A DNA stretch of 64,000 nucleotides from Chryseobacterium defluvii (GCF_003634775.1 NZ_RBXB01000002.1:496001-560000); one strand, 5' to 3'. Counted from the first letter of the stretch, positions 26,026-35,385 are shown. Made by a program: numbers and translations. The notes: generated from the sequence alone by a model not told the origin.

Positions 26026-26598
26026 ATGAGATTTTTAAAAGTAATTGGCTTGCTGGGAAGTACCTTTTTATTTTCCCAGCAGAATGACTGTAGTTTAAAA
26101 AAGTCCGAACACATCAATGTTCCGGCGGCAGATAAAAACGATCTGTTGTGCATCGCCAAAAATTCAGGAAAGCCCAATACCGTTTTTTACACATTGGCAA
26201 GTTGGTGTGCTCCTTGTATCGAACATCTTCCGGATGCTTTGAAACTTGAAAAGGATTTCAATACAGACGTATATGTTGTTCTGGTGGAAGCGGAAGATGA
26301 TCCCAGGGTTCAAAATGCGATCAACAGAGTGAAAGACAGATTGGAAGATGCTAAAATGCTGGTATTAAAAAACTCGGTGTATCCGGGCGGAGTTAAAAAG
26401 CGTAACAAAACCTTTGTAACGCAGATCACGCCACCCGAATTTGAAACCATTCCTGATTTTTCAAAATTTATCGTCATCAATAATCAAGGAGACGTTGTCA
26501 TGGTGACTAACTGGAAAGATTATAAAAAATTGGATAAAAAGAATACAGAGAACGCTCAGCAGATGTTATCGCATACAGTAATTCCATTGTTACAATAA
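26026..26598 (+). CDS. exported thioredoxin-like (TlpA-type) protein
   Basis: A 190-residue protein with an N-terminal signal segment (about 1-18). A Cys at position 22 lies just after it, but a clean lipobox is absent. The thioredoxin fold carries the redox motif WCAPC (60-64), followed by the usual helix and a late cis-Pro region (ITPPEF, about 132). It is predicted to act in the envelope as a thiol-disulfide oxidoreductase. It lies 19 bases after the secreted M1 peptidase gene and is probably cotranscribed with it, so it might help fold or reduce exported proteins. The partner is unknown. Confidence 0.8.
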   Translation: MRFLKVIGLLGSTFLFSQQNDCSLKKSEHINVPAADKNDLLCIAKNSGKPNTVFYTLASWCAPCIEHLPDALKLEKDFNTDVYVVLVEAEDDPRVQNAINRVKDRLEDAKMLVLKNSVYPGGVKKRNKTFVTQITPPEFETIPDFSKFIVINNQGDVVMVTNWKDYKKLDKKNTENAQQMLSHTVIPLLQ

Positions 26599-26621
26599 TT
26601 TTAGGTATTAATATAGATGAG

Positions 26622-26647
26622 AAGCTTTCAGATATGGAAGCTTTTTT
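26622..26647. terminator. terminator between the thioredoxin-like and cupin-like genes
   Basis: The stem AAGCTTTC / GGAAGCTT and a T-run overlap the last codons of the convergent cupin-like gene. Confidence 0.65.
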
Positions 26648-27506
26648 GTTTTTTAATAGCCCGGTTAGCCTTTCTTTTGGCTTTTTCCAGCTTATAGGCA
26701 AACCACTTTTCGCCGAAAATATTTCTCATGGCATTGTCGAAATTCCGGATAAGCACCATGTTTTTAAAACCTCTCCATTTTTCCAGAAAACTGTAGGGCA
26801 GTGCTCTTACGGAAACCGAATATCCTTCTGTTTCGTATTGGATATAATGCCACCAGCCGGAAGGAATGTAAAGTGTCTCACCGGGTTGTATGATGGCTTC
26901 GTAACCGTTTAAGTAGAGAAGGCCGGGAAATTCCCTGTAATCGGGTTCTTTAATATTGGGGACACTATGAAAATTGTAAGGAAGCTTATACATCAGGTCA
27001 GATTGTTCCCATGGAAAAAGCCAGATCTTTTTGATGCCCTGAAATTGGGTGATAAACACATGAGACATATCAATATCAATATGATTCCGGGTAATAGAAC
27101 CTTCACCACCGAAAAACATAAAAGGAAGCCATTTTAAAATTTTCCCTTTGGTCACATCATTGTAGCGAATGTCATTTTGGAGTTCGGGTTTAATGCTTAA
27201 TAAGTTGAATAAAAAAAGCCTGTGTTCGGTAGGAGTGGAGCTTATCAGATCCAGATACTCGGCGAAAGTGGTTTGTCCCACCGGTTTGCTGGCAACTCTG
27301 TCCAGGGATTCAAGATCACTTCCATAGATATTGACTGTATGGTCTCCGGCGATTTCTTTGAAGTATGCATAGTTCCATTTTTTGAAAGCAGGGCTCTCCG
27401 GATCTGCAAAATCTTCTAAAATAATGGGCTTTGCGGGTTTCATGTAGGTTGAAAAGAAATCTTCCGGGGTTATATTTTTTATTTTTTCTACTGCTGATAA
27501 TCTCAT
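26628..27506 (-). CDS. cupin-like / JmjC-type Fe(II)-2-oxoglutarate oxygenase
   Basis: A 292-residue protein of the cupin_8 / JmjC-like group. The metal-binding triad is visible: H142 and D144 in NHIDID and H220 in PSGWWHYI. The segment QFQGIKKIWLFPW and GETLYIPSGWWH are diagnostic of the fold. Enzymes of this group hydroxylate proteins or small molecules using Fe(II), O2 and 2-oxoglutarate; the target here is unknown. The C-terminal tail is rich in Lys and Arg (about 265-290). It is cytoplasmic, with no signal peptide, and has its own -7 element. Confidence 0.85.
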   Translation of the reverse strand: MRLSAVEKIKNITPEDFFSTYMKPAKPIILEDFADPESPAFKKWNYAYFKEIAGDHTVNIYGSDLESLDRVASKPVGQTTFAEYLDLISSTPTEHRLFLFNLLSIKPELQNDIRYNDVTKGKILKWLPFMFFGGEGSITRNHIDIDMSHVFITQFQGIKKIWLFPWEQSDLMYKLPYNFHSVPNIKEPDYREFPGLLYLNGYEAIIQPGETLYIPSGWWHYIQYETEGYSVSVRALPYSFLEKWRGFKNMVLIRNFDNAMRNIFGEKWFAYKLEKAKRKANRAIKKQKSFHI

Positions 27507-27523
27507 TTCCCTGAATTTTGAAA

Positions 27524-27531
27524 CAAATATA
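27524..27531 (-). promoter_or_regulatory. -7 element of the cupin-like gene
   Basis: TATATTTG on the minus strand matches TAnnTTTG, 17 bases before the ATG at 27506. Confidence 0.55.
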
Positions 27532-27666
27532 ACAATTAGTCTACTAAAATTATAGACTATTAGGAAAAATCTTATTTTTTTATAGAAACATTCAGAATAA
27601 AACCGATATAAAGCTGATACTTTACCGCCTTTTTACTAAATTAGCGCATCTTAAAATTTACTAAAA

Positions 27667-28860
27667 ATGATCTCTAAAAAGTATCTTGAAAATCTACAGA
27701 ACGAACTTCAAAATATTGATAACGACGGGCTATATAAAAGAGAAAGAATCATCACTTCTCAACAAAGCGCGGAAATAGAAGCGAACGGTAAAAAGCTGTT
27801 AAACTTCTGTGCGAACAATTATTTGGGATTATCCAACCATCCTGAAGTGATGAAAGCTTCTCAGGATATGATTGAATCTCATGGGTATGGAATGTCTTCT
27901 GTTCGTTTCATCTGTGGAACTCAGGATATTCACAAGCAATTGGAACAAAAGATCGCTGAGTTTTTAGGACTTGAAGATACCATCTTATATGCTGCGTGTT
28001 TTGATGCGAACGGAGGGGTTTTTGAACCTTTGTTTACCGAAGAGGATGCAATTATTTCCGATGAGCTGAACCACGCATCAATTATTGACGGGGTTCGCCT
28101 TTGTAAAGCGGCAAGATACCGCTATAAAAACAATGATATGGCGGATCTGGAAGCTCAGTTAATTGCTGCATCCGAGAAAAACCACCGTTTCAAAATCATC
28201 GTAACAGATGGTGTGTTCTCTATGGACGGAATTGTTGCCAACTTAAAAGGAGTTTGTGATCTGGCGGATAAATATGATGCGTTGGTGATGGTAGACGATT
28301 CCCATGCAACAGGTTTCATCGGGAAAACAGGACGTGGAACTCATGAAGCGAATGAAGTAATGGGTAGGGTAGACATCATTACTTCTACCTTAGGAAAAGC
28401 TTTAGGGGGTGCTTTAGGAGGATTTACTTCCGGTAAGAAAGAAATCATCGATATGTTAAGACAGCGTTCAAGACCTTATTTATTCTCCAACTCTTTGGCT
28501 CCGGGAATCGTAGGTGCAGCTTTAAAAGTGTTGGATATGATCTCTGACGATACTTCACTTCGTGATAAGGTAATGGAGAATGCAGCGTATTTCAGAACGC
28601 AGATGAAAGCTAAAGGATTTGATATTCCTGATGGTGATGCGGCGATTGTTCCGGTAATGCTTTACGATGCACCGCTTTCCCAGAAAATGGCTGAAAAGCT
28701 TATGGATGAAGGAATTTACGTCATCGGGTTCTTCTATCCGGTAGTACCGAAAGGAAAAGCGAGAATCAGAGTTCAGTTATCTGCGGCACATACAAGAGAA
28801 CATTTAGATAAAGCCATTGCTGCTTTTGAAAAAGTAGGAAAAGAACTTGGAGTAATATAA
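27667..28860 (+). CDS. kbl: glycine C-acetyltransferase (2-amino-3-ketobutyrate CoA ligase)
   Basis: A 397-residue PLP enzyme of the alpha-oxoamine synthase family that works with threonine dehydrogenase to turn threonine into glycine and acetyl-CoA. The visible motifs are the glycine-rich [36 protein letters not shown] and the PLP lysine K244 in STLGKALGG. The length and motif set match Kbl better than the related BioF (8-amino-7-oxononanoate synthase). There is no threonine dehydrogenase gene in the window. The spacer behind it carries a palindromic repeat. Confidence 0.93.
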   Translation: MISKKYLENLQNELQNIDNDGLYKRERIITSQQSAEIEANGKKLLNFCANNYLGLSNHPEVMKASQDMIESHGYGMSSVRFICGTQDIHKQLEQKIAEFLGLEDTILYAACFDANGGVFEPLFTEEDAIISDELNHASIIDGVRLCKAARYRYKNNDMADLEAQLIAASEKNHRFKIIVTDGVFSMDGIVANLKGVCDLADKYDALVMVDDSHATGFIGKTGRGTHEANEVMGRVDIITSTLGKALGGALGGFTSGKKEIIDMLRQRSRPYLFSNSLAPGIVGAALKVLDMISDDTSLRDKVMENAAYFRTQMKAKGFDIPDGDAAIVPVMLYDAPLSQKMAEKLMDEGIYVIGFFYPVVPKGKARIRVQLSAAHTREHLDKAIAAFEKVGKELGVI

Positions 28861-28872
28861 TGCACCAGGCTG

Positions 28873-28937
28873 TAAGCTTTAGGCAGTAAGCTTGTATGCT
28901 GCCTAAAGCTTGTAGCTTATCGCTTAAAGCTAAAAAT
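28873..28937. repeat. AAGCTTTAGGCAG palindromic spacer
   Basis: The perfect 13-bp inverted repeat AAGCTTTAGGCAG (28874-28886) / CTGCCTAAAGCTT (28899-28911) is followed by further TAAAGCT iterations up to the next start codon. Confidence 0.6.
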
Positions 28938-29492
28938 ATGCTTTACACTATCATTAAGGCTTTACATATTATCTTCATGGTAAGCTATTTTGCGGGGATT
29001 TTTTATCTCGTGAGAATATTCGTTTACTATAAAGATACGGATGAATTTGCCGAAGAAAAGAAAGCGATCCTAAGGGAACAGTATACGTTCATGGCCAGAA
29101 GGTTATGGAATATTATTACCGTTCCTGCAGGTGTTATTATGGCGGTATGCGGAATCATCATGATTTTTTTGAATATGGGTCTCATGAAAACCCCGTGGTT
29201 CCATCTGAAGCTTACTTTCCTGGTCGGTTTGGCAATTTACCATTACTGGTGCTGGAAAAAAGTGCTTCAATTGAAACAGCTTAACGGAAATACCCTTGAC
29301 ACAGCCAACATTAAGCTGAGACAAGCCAATGAAATAGCAACTTTCATTTTGTTCCTGGTGGTATTCACCGTGATTTTAAAATATCAGGTGATCGAATACT
29401 GGTGGCAATTAATTGCAGGATTTTTCGTTTTGGTAGTTCTGATCATGATGACGGTGAAGCTGGTGAATAAGAATAAAAAAAATAAACAATAG
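28938..29492 (+). CDS. CopD/HemJ-like (UPF0093) membrane protein
   Basis: A 184-residue membrane protein with about four hydrophobic segments. The start at 28938 (MLYTIIKALHIIFMVSYFAG) is preferred because upstream codons read through a repetitive spacer. The His in KALHIIFMVSYFAGIFYLVRI near the N-terminus and the WFHLKLTFLVGLAIYHYW segment (about 90-107) fit UPF0093, which includes HemJ, the protoporphyrinogen IX oxidase of heme synthesis. The wider CopD family is the alternative. A repetitive spacer separates it from kbl and from gldF, so operon membership is uncertain. Confidence 0.78.
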   Translation: MLYTIIKALHIIFMVSYFAGIFYLVRIFVYYKDTDEFAEEKKAILREQYTFMARRLWNIITVPAGVIMAVCGIIMIFLNMGLMKTPWFHLKLTFLVGLAIYHYWCWKKVLQLKQLNGNTLDTANIKLRQANEIATFILFLVVFTVILKYQVIEYWWQLIAGFFVLVVLIMMTVKLVNKNKKNKQ

Positions 29493-29592
29493 TAGTTATA
29501 AGTTATGAGTTTTGAGTTATAAGTTGGTTTTTAAAACCGGCAACAAGTAACTCACAACTCATAACTTATCATTTAAAACTCATAACTCAAAA
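29493..29592. repeat. AACTCATAACTT iterated inverted-repeat spacer
   Basis: Iterations of TTATGAG/TTATAAG on the left (about 29495-29525) are complementary to iterations of AACTCATAACTT on the right (about 29550-29590), so the spacer can fold into a long imperfect hairpin. A similar spacer lies at 61838-61880. Confidence 0.6.
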
Positions 29593-29594
29593 AC

Positions 29595-30323
29595 ATGTTT
29601 GCAATTTTAAAAAAAGAACTTTGGAGTTACTTCGGGAACTGGAGCGCATGGATCATCATTGCGGCTTTCAGTCTCATTGCGGCTCTTTTTCTGTTTTTTT
29701 TCGATAACGATTCCAATATTTTCGAGATCGGGATGGCTTCTTTACAGAGCTATTTCGTGCTGGTTCCTTGGCTGTTGATGTTCATTATTCCTGCACTTTC
29801 CATGAAAACGTTTGCAGAGGAACAGCAGACAGGAACCCTAAACTGGCTTTTTTCACAGCCTTTAAAAGTATCTGATCTTGTATTCGGGAAATTCCTTTCC
29901 GTTTGGGTAGTCGGGATTTTATGCCTGATCCCGTCATTGGTTTACCTGTATACGGTATATGTTCTGGGAGTTCCGGAAGGAAATATCGATCTGGGAATGA
30001 CGTTCGGAAGCTATATTGGTCTCATTATTTTAATTGCAGCTTTTTCGGGAGTAGGGATTTTAGCGTCTTCGCTTTCCCAGAACCAGATCATGGCATATCT
30101 GTTGGGTGTTTTCATGTGCTTCATCATGTATTTCGGGATCGAGCAGTTAGCGAGTTATAAACTTTTAGGCGGAGCAGATTTTATTTTACAGAATATCGGG
30201 TTTTATCAGCATTTCTTAGCCTTTACAAGAGGGCTGATTGATTTCAAGGATGTAGCCTATTTTGTTCTGATCATCGGGGTTTGTTTAGCATTGTCCAATC
30301 ATTTTATCCAAAAAAAGAAGTAA
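29595..30323 (+). CDS. gldF: gliding-motility ABC transporter permease GldF
   Basis: A 242-residue inner-membrane permease with about six helices. The N-terminus MFAILKKELWSYFGNWSAW and the segment MKTFAEEQQTGTLNWLFSQPLK (about 75-96) are typical of ABC-2 permeases of the GldF type. In Flavobacterium johnsoniae, GldA (ATPase), GldF and GldG form an ABC transporter linked to gliding. The next gene, gldG, follows four bases downstream. No gldA is visible in the window. Gliding or T9SS function is consistent with the several T9SS-sorted proteins encoded nearby. Confidence 0.9.
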   Translation: MFAILKKELWSYFGNWSAWIIIAAFSLIAALFLFFFDNDSNIFEIGMASLQSYFVLVPWLLMFIIPALSMKTFAEEQQTGTLNWLFSQPLKVSDLVFGKFLSVWVVGILCLIPSLVYLYTVYVLGVPEGNIDLGMTFGSYIGLIILIAAFSGVGILASSLSQNQIMAYLLGVFMCFIMYFGIEQLASYKLLGGADFILQNIGFYQHFLAFTRGLIDFKDVAYFVLIIGVCLALSNHFIQKKK

Positions 30324-30327
30324 GATT

Positions 30328-31995
30328 ATGAAGAAGATATCATTCAAGTCACCGGTAGGAATTTTACTGTTCGTTATTTTGCCTTTGGCGGTCATCCTGT
30401 ATATTTCAGGAATCAGGTTGGATTTAACAAAAGAAAAAAGATACACGCTTTCAGACAATACGATTAAAGTACTGGAATCCGTTAAAAAGCCTTTAACGGT
30501 TGAGGTGTACCTTGAAGGGGATTTCCCGGCAAGTTTCAAGCAGCTTCAGAGCGAAACCAAATTCATGCTGGAAGAATTCAGAAAGGTGAATCCGAAAGTA
30601 GATTTCAAATTTATAGACCCTATCAAAACCAAAATGTCCCAGGATACTTTGATGGCGATGGGAATGCAGCCTTCCGTATTGCCGGATGTAAAAGACGGGA
30701 AAGTTTCACAGATCGTGCTGTTTCCGTATGCGGTGATCAAGTATAATAAAAATGGGGTTTCTATTCCTTTGGTGGTACAGCAAACCGGGATTGATGCCGA
30801 TGAGCAGCTTACCAAATCCATTGAAAATTTAGAATACAACCTTGTTTCCAACATCAAGAACGTAGCAACGGATAAGAGAAAGAAAGTCGGAATTCTGGTG
30901 AACCAGGATGAGCTGAGCCCGGATGAATTCCAGGGATTTATGCATCTGGCGCTGGAAAGCTATGATGCAGGTCCTATTATTCCTAAAAACCAGACGGAGC
31001 TTACAGCCGCTGATATTCCTTTATTGAAGCAGATGAGCGCACTGGTGATTGCCAAACCAAGAAAAGCTTTTACCGATGGTGAAAAGGTCATTTTAGACCA
31101 GTACATTATGAATGGCGGGAAAACCCTTTGGATGATTGATGCCGTGAATGCTGAAATGGATACCTTAATGAGGTCCCAGAAAATAATGCCTTTCCCTGTA
31201 GATAATAATATGACGGATTTCTTCTTCAATTACGGGATCAGGATCAATCCTGCTTTGGTAAAGGATGTGAAGAAGTTTGCGCTATTAAGACTGGTAACAG
31301 GGGAGGTGAGTGGAAACCCGCAATATACAAGCCTTCCATGGCCGTATTATCCGCTTGGAATTGCTGAAAAAGATCACCCGATCACCAAGAATATCAATCC
31401 TGTGAAATTTGAGTTCCCGACTTCTATTGATACATTGGGAAGAAAGAACATCAAAACCCACGTCCTTTTTGAATCCAGTGAAAGAACATTGCTGAAGCAG
31501 GTTCCGAATTACGTGGATTTAAAAGAAATTGCCAGCGTAGACAGCCTTGGACAAATGGAAAAACCAAGCACCCCGAAAATCTACGCCGTAGCACTGGAAG
31601 GCAAATTTACGTCTGCCTATTCTTCAAGAATTGAAAGAAAATCTTACCCCGGCTTCAAAGCACAAAGCCCGGAAAATAAAATGATCGTGATTGCAGACGG
31701 AGACGTCGGAAGAAACAAAGTAATAAAAGGAGAACCTTTACCATTAGGCGTAGACATGCTGACCAACGAGCAGTTTGGAAACGAACAGTTTTTAAGAAAT
31801 GCTCTAGATTATCTGCTAGATGACAGCAATCTGATGGAATTAAGAAACAGAAACATCGAAGAAAGGCTTCTGGACCGCCAGAGAATCACCGAAGAAAAAA
31901 GCAACTGGCAATGGTTTAATTTGCTGCTCCCATTAGTGGTGATAGGGGCTTTAGGAGGGTTGTTCTTCTGGTTGAGGAAGAGGAAGTTTGGATAA
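30328..31995 (+). CDS. gldG: gliding-motility ABC transporter substrate-binding protein GldG
   Basis: A 555-residue membrane-anchored protein with one N-terminal helix (about 10-30), a large extracytoplasmic domain (about 35-525) and a C-terminal helix (about 530-550) followed by basic residues. The N-terminal RLDLTKEKRYTLSD is the hallmark of the GldG/ABC-type auxiliary component family. It pairs with GldF directly upstream and would work with a GldA ATPase encoded elsewhere. The stop codon lies inside a 20-bp perfect inverted repeat that serves as the terminator. Confidence 0.92.
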   Translation: MKKISFKSPVGILLFVILPLAVILYISGIRLDLTKEKRYTLSDNTIKVLESVKKPLTVEVYLEGDFPASFKQLQSETKFMLEEFRKVNPKVDFKFIDPIKTKMSQDTLMAMGMQPSVLPDVKDGKVSQIVLFPYAVIKYNKNGVSIPLVVQQTGIDADEQLTKSIENLEYNLVSNIKNVATDKRKKVGILVNQDELSPDEFQGFMHLALESYDAGPIIPKNQTELTAADIPLLKQMSALVIAKPRKAFTDGEKVILDQYIMNGGKTLWMIDAVNAEMDTLMRSQKIMPFPVDNNMTDFFFNYGIRINPALVKDVKKFALLRLVTGEVSGNPQYTSLPWPYYPLGIAEKDHPITKNINPVKFEFPTSIDTLGRKNIKTHVLFESSERTLLKQVPNYVDLKEIASVDSLGQMEKPSTPKIYAVALEGKFTSAYSSRIERKSYPGFKAQSPENKMIVIADGDVGRNKVIKGEPLPLGVDMLTNEQFGNEQFLRNALDYLLDDSNLMELRNRNIEERLLDRQRITEEKSNWQWFNLLLPLVVIGALGGLFFWLRKRKFG

Positions 31996-32033
31996 ATAAA
32001 AGAGAAACCGGGAGGTTTCTCTTTTATTTATCC
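31990..32033. terminator. 20-bp perfect inverted repeat behind gldG
   Basis: The arms 31990-32009 and 32014-32033 (core AGAGAAACC / GGTTTCTCT) are perfectly complementary with a four-base loop. The left arm contains the gldG stop codon. It is positioned to terminate gldG and the convergent endonuclease gene. Confidence 0.85.
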
Positions 32034-32042
32034 ATTTAAATT

Positions 32043-33218
32043 TTATGTTTGATAATTTCTGACTTTTTTTACAAAAGAATCTAGTGTTAAAATCTTATCT
32101 CTGAATTCTCTTGGAAAACTATCTAAATAAGGTTTGGGAACAACAAGGTTTACATCGTATTTATACATTTCTTCAAGTTGATTCTTAGAAATACCTTGTT
32201 GTAAGGTAAATAAATGTTTTGTTTTGATCCTGTCAGCTTCGTTTAGAACTTGCCGCCACCTGTCTTTACAAGTTGTTTTTGCCGCAAGAACTATTAACTT
32301 ATTTTCATTATAATCAGGATTTCTGTATGCTTCCACACTTGGAAATAAGAAATCTGGTTTTTTATTAAATTCAGTTACTGCCTGAGTTTCATAATGCAAA
32401 TCAAAAATATTGAAAACTTCAGCTAAGTGATGTTCCAATGATTTTCCAGCTCTGCTTTTTCTTCGATTTAAAATAGTATTCGCAACTTCAACAAGTTCTT
32501 CTACAGATGTAAAAGGTGATTTAATCCTTTCAGAATATCTATTATTTTCAAGTGTTTTGAAAAGTTGAAACTCAGCATTAATCCATTGCAAAATTTCTTT
32601 ATCAGGATTTGTTTGTATTAATTGTGAAGTTATATGATATGAATTATTATAGCAATTTCTGGCATTAGTTGCAAGTTCAATTGTTGTTGGAAAACTAACA
32701 GTTAAAGTAGAAATAAAAGCATTAAAGCATTCAATAAGCTTATTTTCTGCTGTTTGTTCAACTTGTTTTGGAATTATTCCGTTTATTTCTGTGGTCGAAA
32801 TATTGAGTGCGGCTAAAAATCCGTCTATATCATCATCAGAATGAAGAACAAATGCTTCGTAAAATTCTTCAGATTGTTTTGCAATTACAAGTAAATCTCC
32901 AATGTTTTCGTCTTGAAGGAATGGGAATCCTTTTCCAAATCTCGTTAATCTGTATTCGTTTCTTGTACCAGTTCCATAATAGATAAACCTACTTTGTGTC
33001 TCAAAACTATTTTGCCATTTTATTGTTACAAATTTATCTTTATTTTCTCCTTTTTGACCTTCAGAATCAAAAAATAATGGCCAACTCTTTTTATGCATAT
33101 GGAATCCAGCCTGATGTCCGCCAGTTGCTCCGGTATCATTTGCTGTTATAAATTTTGAAAATGCAATTTCAGAATTTTGTACTGATTGGACTACTTCAGT
33201 TAAAATACTATTTTCCAT
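32043..33218 (-). CDS. EcoRII-like type II restriction endonuclease
   Basis: A 391-residue endonuclease. The N-terminal effector-binding domain starts with [14 protein letters not shown] (about 23-36), strikingly like EcoRII, and contains [16 protein letters not shown] (about 83-98). The C-terminal EcoRII-C nuclease domain (about 240-390) has KPDFLFPS and [14 protein letters not shown], which supply the catalytic Asp/Lys region. EcoRII cuts at CCWGG and needs two sites; this protein probably recognises the same or a related sequence, an inference from the family. The start overlaps the methyltransferase gene by 11 bases, so the two are translated from one mRNA. Confidence 0.92.
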   Translation of the reverse strand: MENSILTEVVQSVQNSEIAFSKFITANDTGATGGHQAGFHMHKKSWPLFFDSEGQKGENKDKFVTIKWQNSFETQSRFIYYGTGTRNEYRLTRFGKGFPFLQDENIGDLLVIAKQSEEFYEAFVLHSDDDIDGFLAALNISTTEINGIIPKQVEQTAENKLIECFNAFISTLTVSFPTTIELATNARNCYNNSYHITSQLIQTNPDKEILQWINAEFQLFKTLENNRYSERIKSPFTSVEELVEVANTILNRRKSRAGKSLEHHLAEVFNIFDLHYETQAVTEFNKKPDFLFPSVEAYRNPDYNENKLIVLAAKTTCKDRWRQVLNEADRIKTKHLFTLQQGISKNQLEEMYKYDVNLVVPKPYLDSFPREFRDKILTLDSFVKKVRNYQT

Positions 33219-34404
33219 AATCTTCCAAAACTTTTACCAACTGTTTTGCAACAGCTTGAATTAGTGGAACAGCAACAGAGTTTCCAAATTGTTTATATGC
33301 TTGGTTATCAGAAACAGGGATTATGAAACTATCTGGAAATCCTTGCAGTCTTGCACATTCTCTTGGAGTTAATCTTCGTGGGTTTGAATCTTCCTGCGGT
33401 ATAAGTATTTCTGCCCCATCTTTATAATATCTTGCTGACATTGTTCTTGAAATACCCTCTAAATCAGTAAGCCCATAGCCAAATCCGTTTCCTTTTGCTT
33501 TATGTTTTGCTGCATAATCTTGCAGGTAGTTCCAAAGTTTATCAGATAAAGTATATTTTAGGTCTGGAATCGGTTCCAGAATATCCTTAATTTTAGCTTT
33601 TGGTTTGGGAAGGTTAGGAAATTCGAAATTCTCATTACCGTTAAAAATATCGTTTCGAAATCCTATAATAATTATTCTCTCTCTGTGTTGTGGAACAAGA
33701 TGCTTTGCATCTAAAACCTTATAATGAATAGAATACCCCAACTCTGTTAAGGTGTTTTTAATTACTCTAAATGTATTTCCTTTATCATGAGAAACAAGAT
33801 TTTTTACATTCTCCAACATAAAAGCTTTTGGCTTTTTGTAATCCAAAATTCTTGCGATATCAAAAAATAAAGTTCCTTGTGTTTCATCTAAAAATCCGTG
33901 TTTTCTCCCCAGAGAATTTTTTTTGGAGACTCCTGCAATAGAAAATGGCTGACAAGGAAATCCGGCTAATAAAACATCATGATCAGGTATGTTTTTCTCA
34001 TTAATTTCGGTTATATCTCCGTAAGGGACTTCTCCAAAATTAGCTTCGTAAGTTTTTTTTGCATAGTTATTCCATTCACTTGTAAAAACACACTTTCCAC
34101 CGGCGTTTTGATAAGCAAGTCTTATTCCTCCAATTCCGGCAAATAAATCTATAAATTTAAATTTAGGATTTTGTTTTGGAGGAAAGGGAATATCAAATTT
34201 AAAAGGAATATATAGTTGATCAGGATCTTCTATAGTAGATAAAATTTCTCTTTGCAAATATTCTTTTGCAGCAGGTTTGAAATATTGAGATACGCCGTTT
34301 TTATGATTTTGCCAATAATGTGTTAAAGCCGCAAAACCATCATTTAAGTGCTTGTCAATGTTTATATTAAGTTCTTCTTTTACTTCGGTGTATTTCAACA
34401 TCAT
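33208..34404 (-). CDS. DNA (cytosine-5) methyltransferase, Dcm / M.EcoRII-like
   Basis: A 398-residue C5-methyltransferase that protects the host from the adjacent endonuclease. The motifs in order are [10 protein letters not shown] (SAM site, about 84-93), the catalytic loop GFPCQPFS with Cys151, MLENV (motif VI), [11 protein letters not shown] (motif VIII), and the C-terminal QFGNSVAVP (motif X). The N-terminal 80 residues before motif I are an extension like that of Dcm/M.EcoRII. Two adjacent ATGs are possible; the first overlaps the vsr stop as ATGA. The target is inferred to be an inner cytosine of a CCWGG-like site. Confidence 0.94.
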   Translation of the reverse strand: MMLKYTEVKEELNINIDKHLNDGFAALTHYWQNHKNGVSQYFKPAAKEYLQREILSTIEDPDQLYIPFKFDIPFPPKQNPKFKFIDLFAGIGGIRLAYQNAGGKCVFTSEWNNYAKKTYEANFGEVPYGDITEINEKNIPDHDVLLAGFPCQPFSIAGVSKKNSLGRKHGFLDETQGTLFFDIARILDYKKPKAFMLENVKNLVSHDKGNTFRVIKNTLTELGYSIHYKVLDAKHLVPQHRERIIIIGFRNDIFNGNENFEFPNLPKPKAKIKDILEPIPDLKYTLSDKLWNYLQDYAAKHKAKGNGFGYGLTDLEGISRTMSARYYKDGAEILIPQEDSNPRRLTPRECARLQGFPDSFIIPVSDNQAYKQFGNSVAVPLIQAVAKQLVKVLEDYGK

Positions 34405-34811
34405 CCTTTTAAATTTTCTTCAATTTTCATTATGCAAGATGCTAAATTTTTTCGAATATCTTTGCTCCAAAACCGTAAAACTTTCCAACCACTTTTAGTT
34501 AATTCCTCGTTTACAATTTTATCTCGTTTAATGTTTTGTTCAATTTTCTTCCACCAGAAATCTCTGTTAGTTTGAATCCTGAATTTTTCTGTTTCCCAAT
34601 CTTTTCCATGAAAATATTCACTGTCAACAAAAATTGCAAGTTTATTTTTTTTGAAAGTTAGATCAGGTTTTCCAAAAACAGTTTTATTATTTTTTCTGTA
34701 ACGATATCCAAGTTTCCATAATGTTTTAGCCAAAAGAACCTCATCCTTTGTTCCTTTGCTTTTTATGGCTTGCATATTCTTTCTTCGTTGTTCTGTTGTT
34801 AAAACATCCAT
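34401..34811 (-). CDS. vsr: Vsr-type very-short-patch-repair endonuclease
   Basis: A 136-residue mismatch endonuclease that nicks next to T:G mismatches created by deamination of 5-methylcytosine. The opening [21 protein letters not shown] is typical of Vsr, as are GKPDLTF (Asp50, the probable catalytic Asp) and [13 protein letters not shown] followed by [12 protein letters not shown]. The E. coli THGCFWHHH metal-site region reads [11 protein letters not shown] here, as in a divergent Vsr subgroup. The gene comes first in the operon and overlaps the methyltransferase gene by four bases, which fits its job of repairing damage at the methylated sites. Confidence 0.9.
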   Translation of the reverse strand: MDVLTTEQRRKNMQAIKSKGTKDEVLLAKTLWKLGYRYRKNNKTVFGKPDLTFKKNKLAIFVDSEYFHGKDWETEKFRIQTNRDFWWKKIEQNIKRDKIVNEELTKSGWKVLRFWSKDIRKNLASCIMKIEENLKG

Positions 34812-34815
34812 ATTA

Positions 34816-34823
34816 CAAAATTA
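34816..34823 (-). promoter_or_regulatory. -7 element of the vsr/methyltransferase/endonuclease operon
   Basis: TAATTTTG on the minus strand matches TAnnTTTG only four bases before the vsr ATG, so the mRNA would be nearly leaderless. Confidence 0.5.
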
Positions 34824-34880
34824 GTAATTTGCTTTAAAACAAAATATTTGGAATCTTTCTAAACATGAAATAAGTTTTTA

Positions 34881-34910
34881 AATAAAAAGAGAAACCTTAC
34901 GGTTTCCCTC
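34881..34910 (-). terminator. terminator of the XRE regulator gene
   Basis: On the minus strand GGGAAACC / GGTTTCTC closes on GTAA and is followed by a T-run. It separates the XRE gene from the restriction-modification operon. Confidence 0.65.
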
Positions 34911-34932
34911 ATTTTATATATTTTTTCTGTAT

Positions 34933-35298
34933 TTATTTTTTCAACCTCTCATTCTCCTCCATCAAAGTCACAATCTTCTCTTCCAAAATTTTAATATAGC
35001 TCTGCAAGTTTTCTACAATAGAATTCGGTATACCATTGAAATTATTAAAATAGCTACCGGAATTACCATTAAAAGTGGTATTGTCGTGGCTGTTATGTAC
35101 TATAGCTGTTTGCTTTTCCTCCTTGATCTCTTCCACCGGAACGCCTAAAGCTTTGGCCAGTTTTTCCCATTCATCGTCGTAGATTCTTACTTCATCATTT
35201 TCTTTTCGGGAATAGTTGGAGACATCTGTGGAGATGATCTTAGACATATATTCCTGGGTGTATCCTCTTTGTTTTCTTAGATTTCTTAGCTTTTCCAT
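34933..35298 (-). CDS. XRE-family helix-turn-helix regulator with coiled-coil tail
   Basis: A 121-residue DNA-binding protein. The start at 35298 (MEKLRNLRKQRGYTQ) is chosen because the frame further upstream runs through the promoter and has no family similarity. The HTH domain spans about 3-60 (YTQEYMSKIISTDVSNYSR). An Asn/Gly/Phe-rich linker (about 68-90) precedes a C-terminal leucine-zipper-like helix (IKILEEKIVTLMEENERLKK, 102-121). The regulated genes are unknown. It lies next to the restriction-modification operon, but a terminator and separate promoters argue against it being its control protein. Confidence 0.85.
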   Translation of the reverse strand: MEKLRNLRKQRGYTQEYMSKIISTDVSNYSRKENDEVRIYDDEWEKLAKALGVPVEEIKEEKQTAIVHNSHDNTTFNGNSGSYFNNFNGIPNSIVENLQSYIKILEEKIVTLMEENERLKK

Positions 35299-35324
35299 AT
35301 ACGTTCTTTTATCTGTGCTTTGTA

Positions 35325-35332
35325 CAAATATA
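35325..35332 (-). promoter_or_regulatory. -7 element of the XRE regulator gene
   Basis: TATATTTG on the minus strand matches TAnnTTTG, 26 bases before the chosen ATG at 35298. This supports the downstream start codon. Confidence 0.55.
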
Positions 35333-35385
35333 GACAAAAATGAGGCAAAATGTTGGAATCTGTGGTATGTGGGATAAATTTTTTT

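Noticed and set aside
34933..35298. XRE protein as control protein of the restriction-modification operon
   Set aside because: A terminator and separate promoters lie between them, the protein is longer than typical C proteins and no shared operator was seen.
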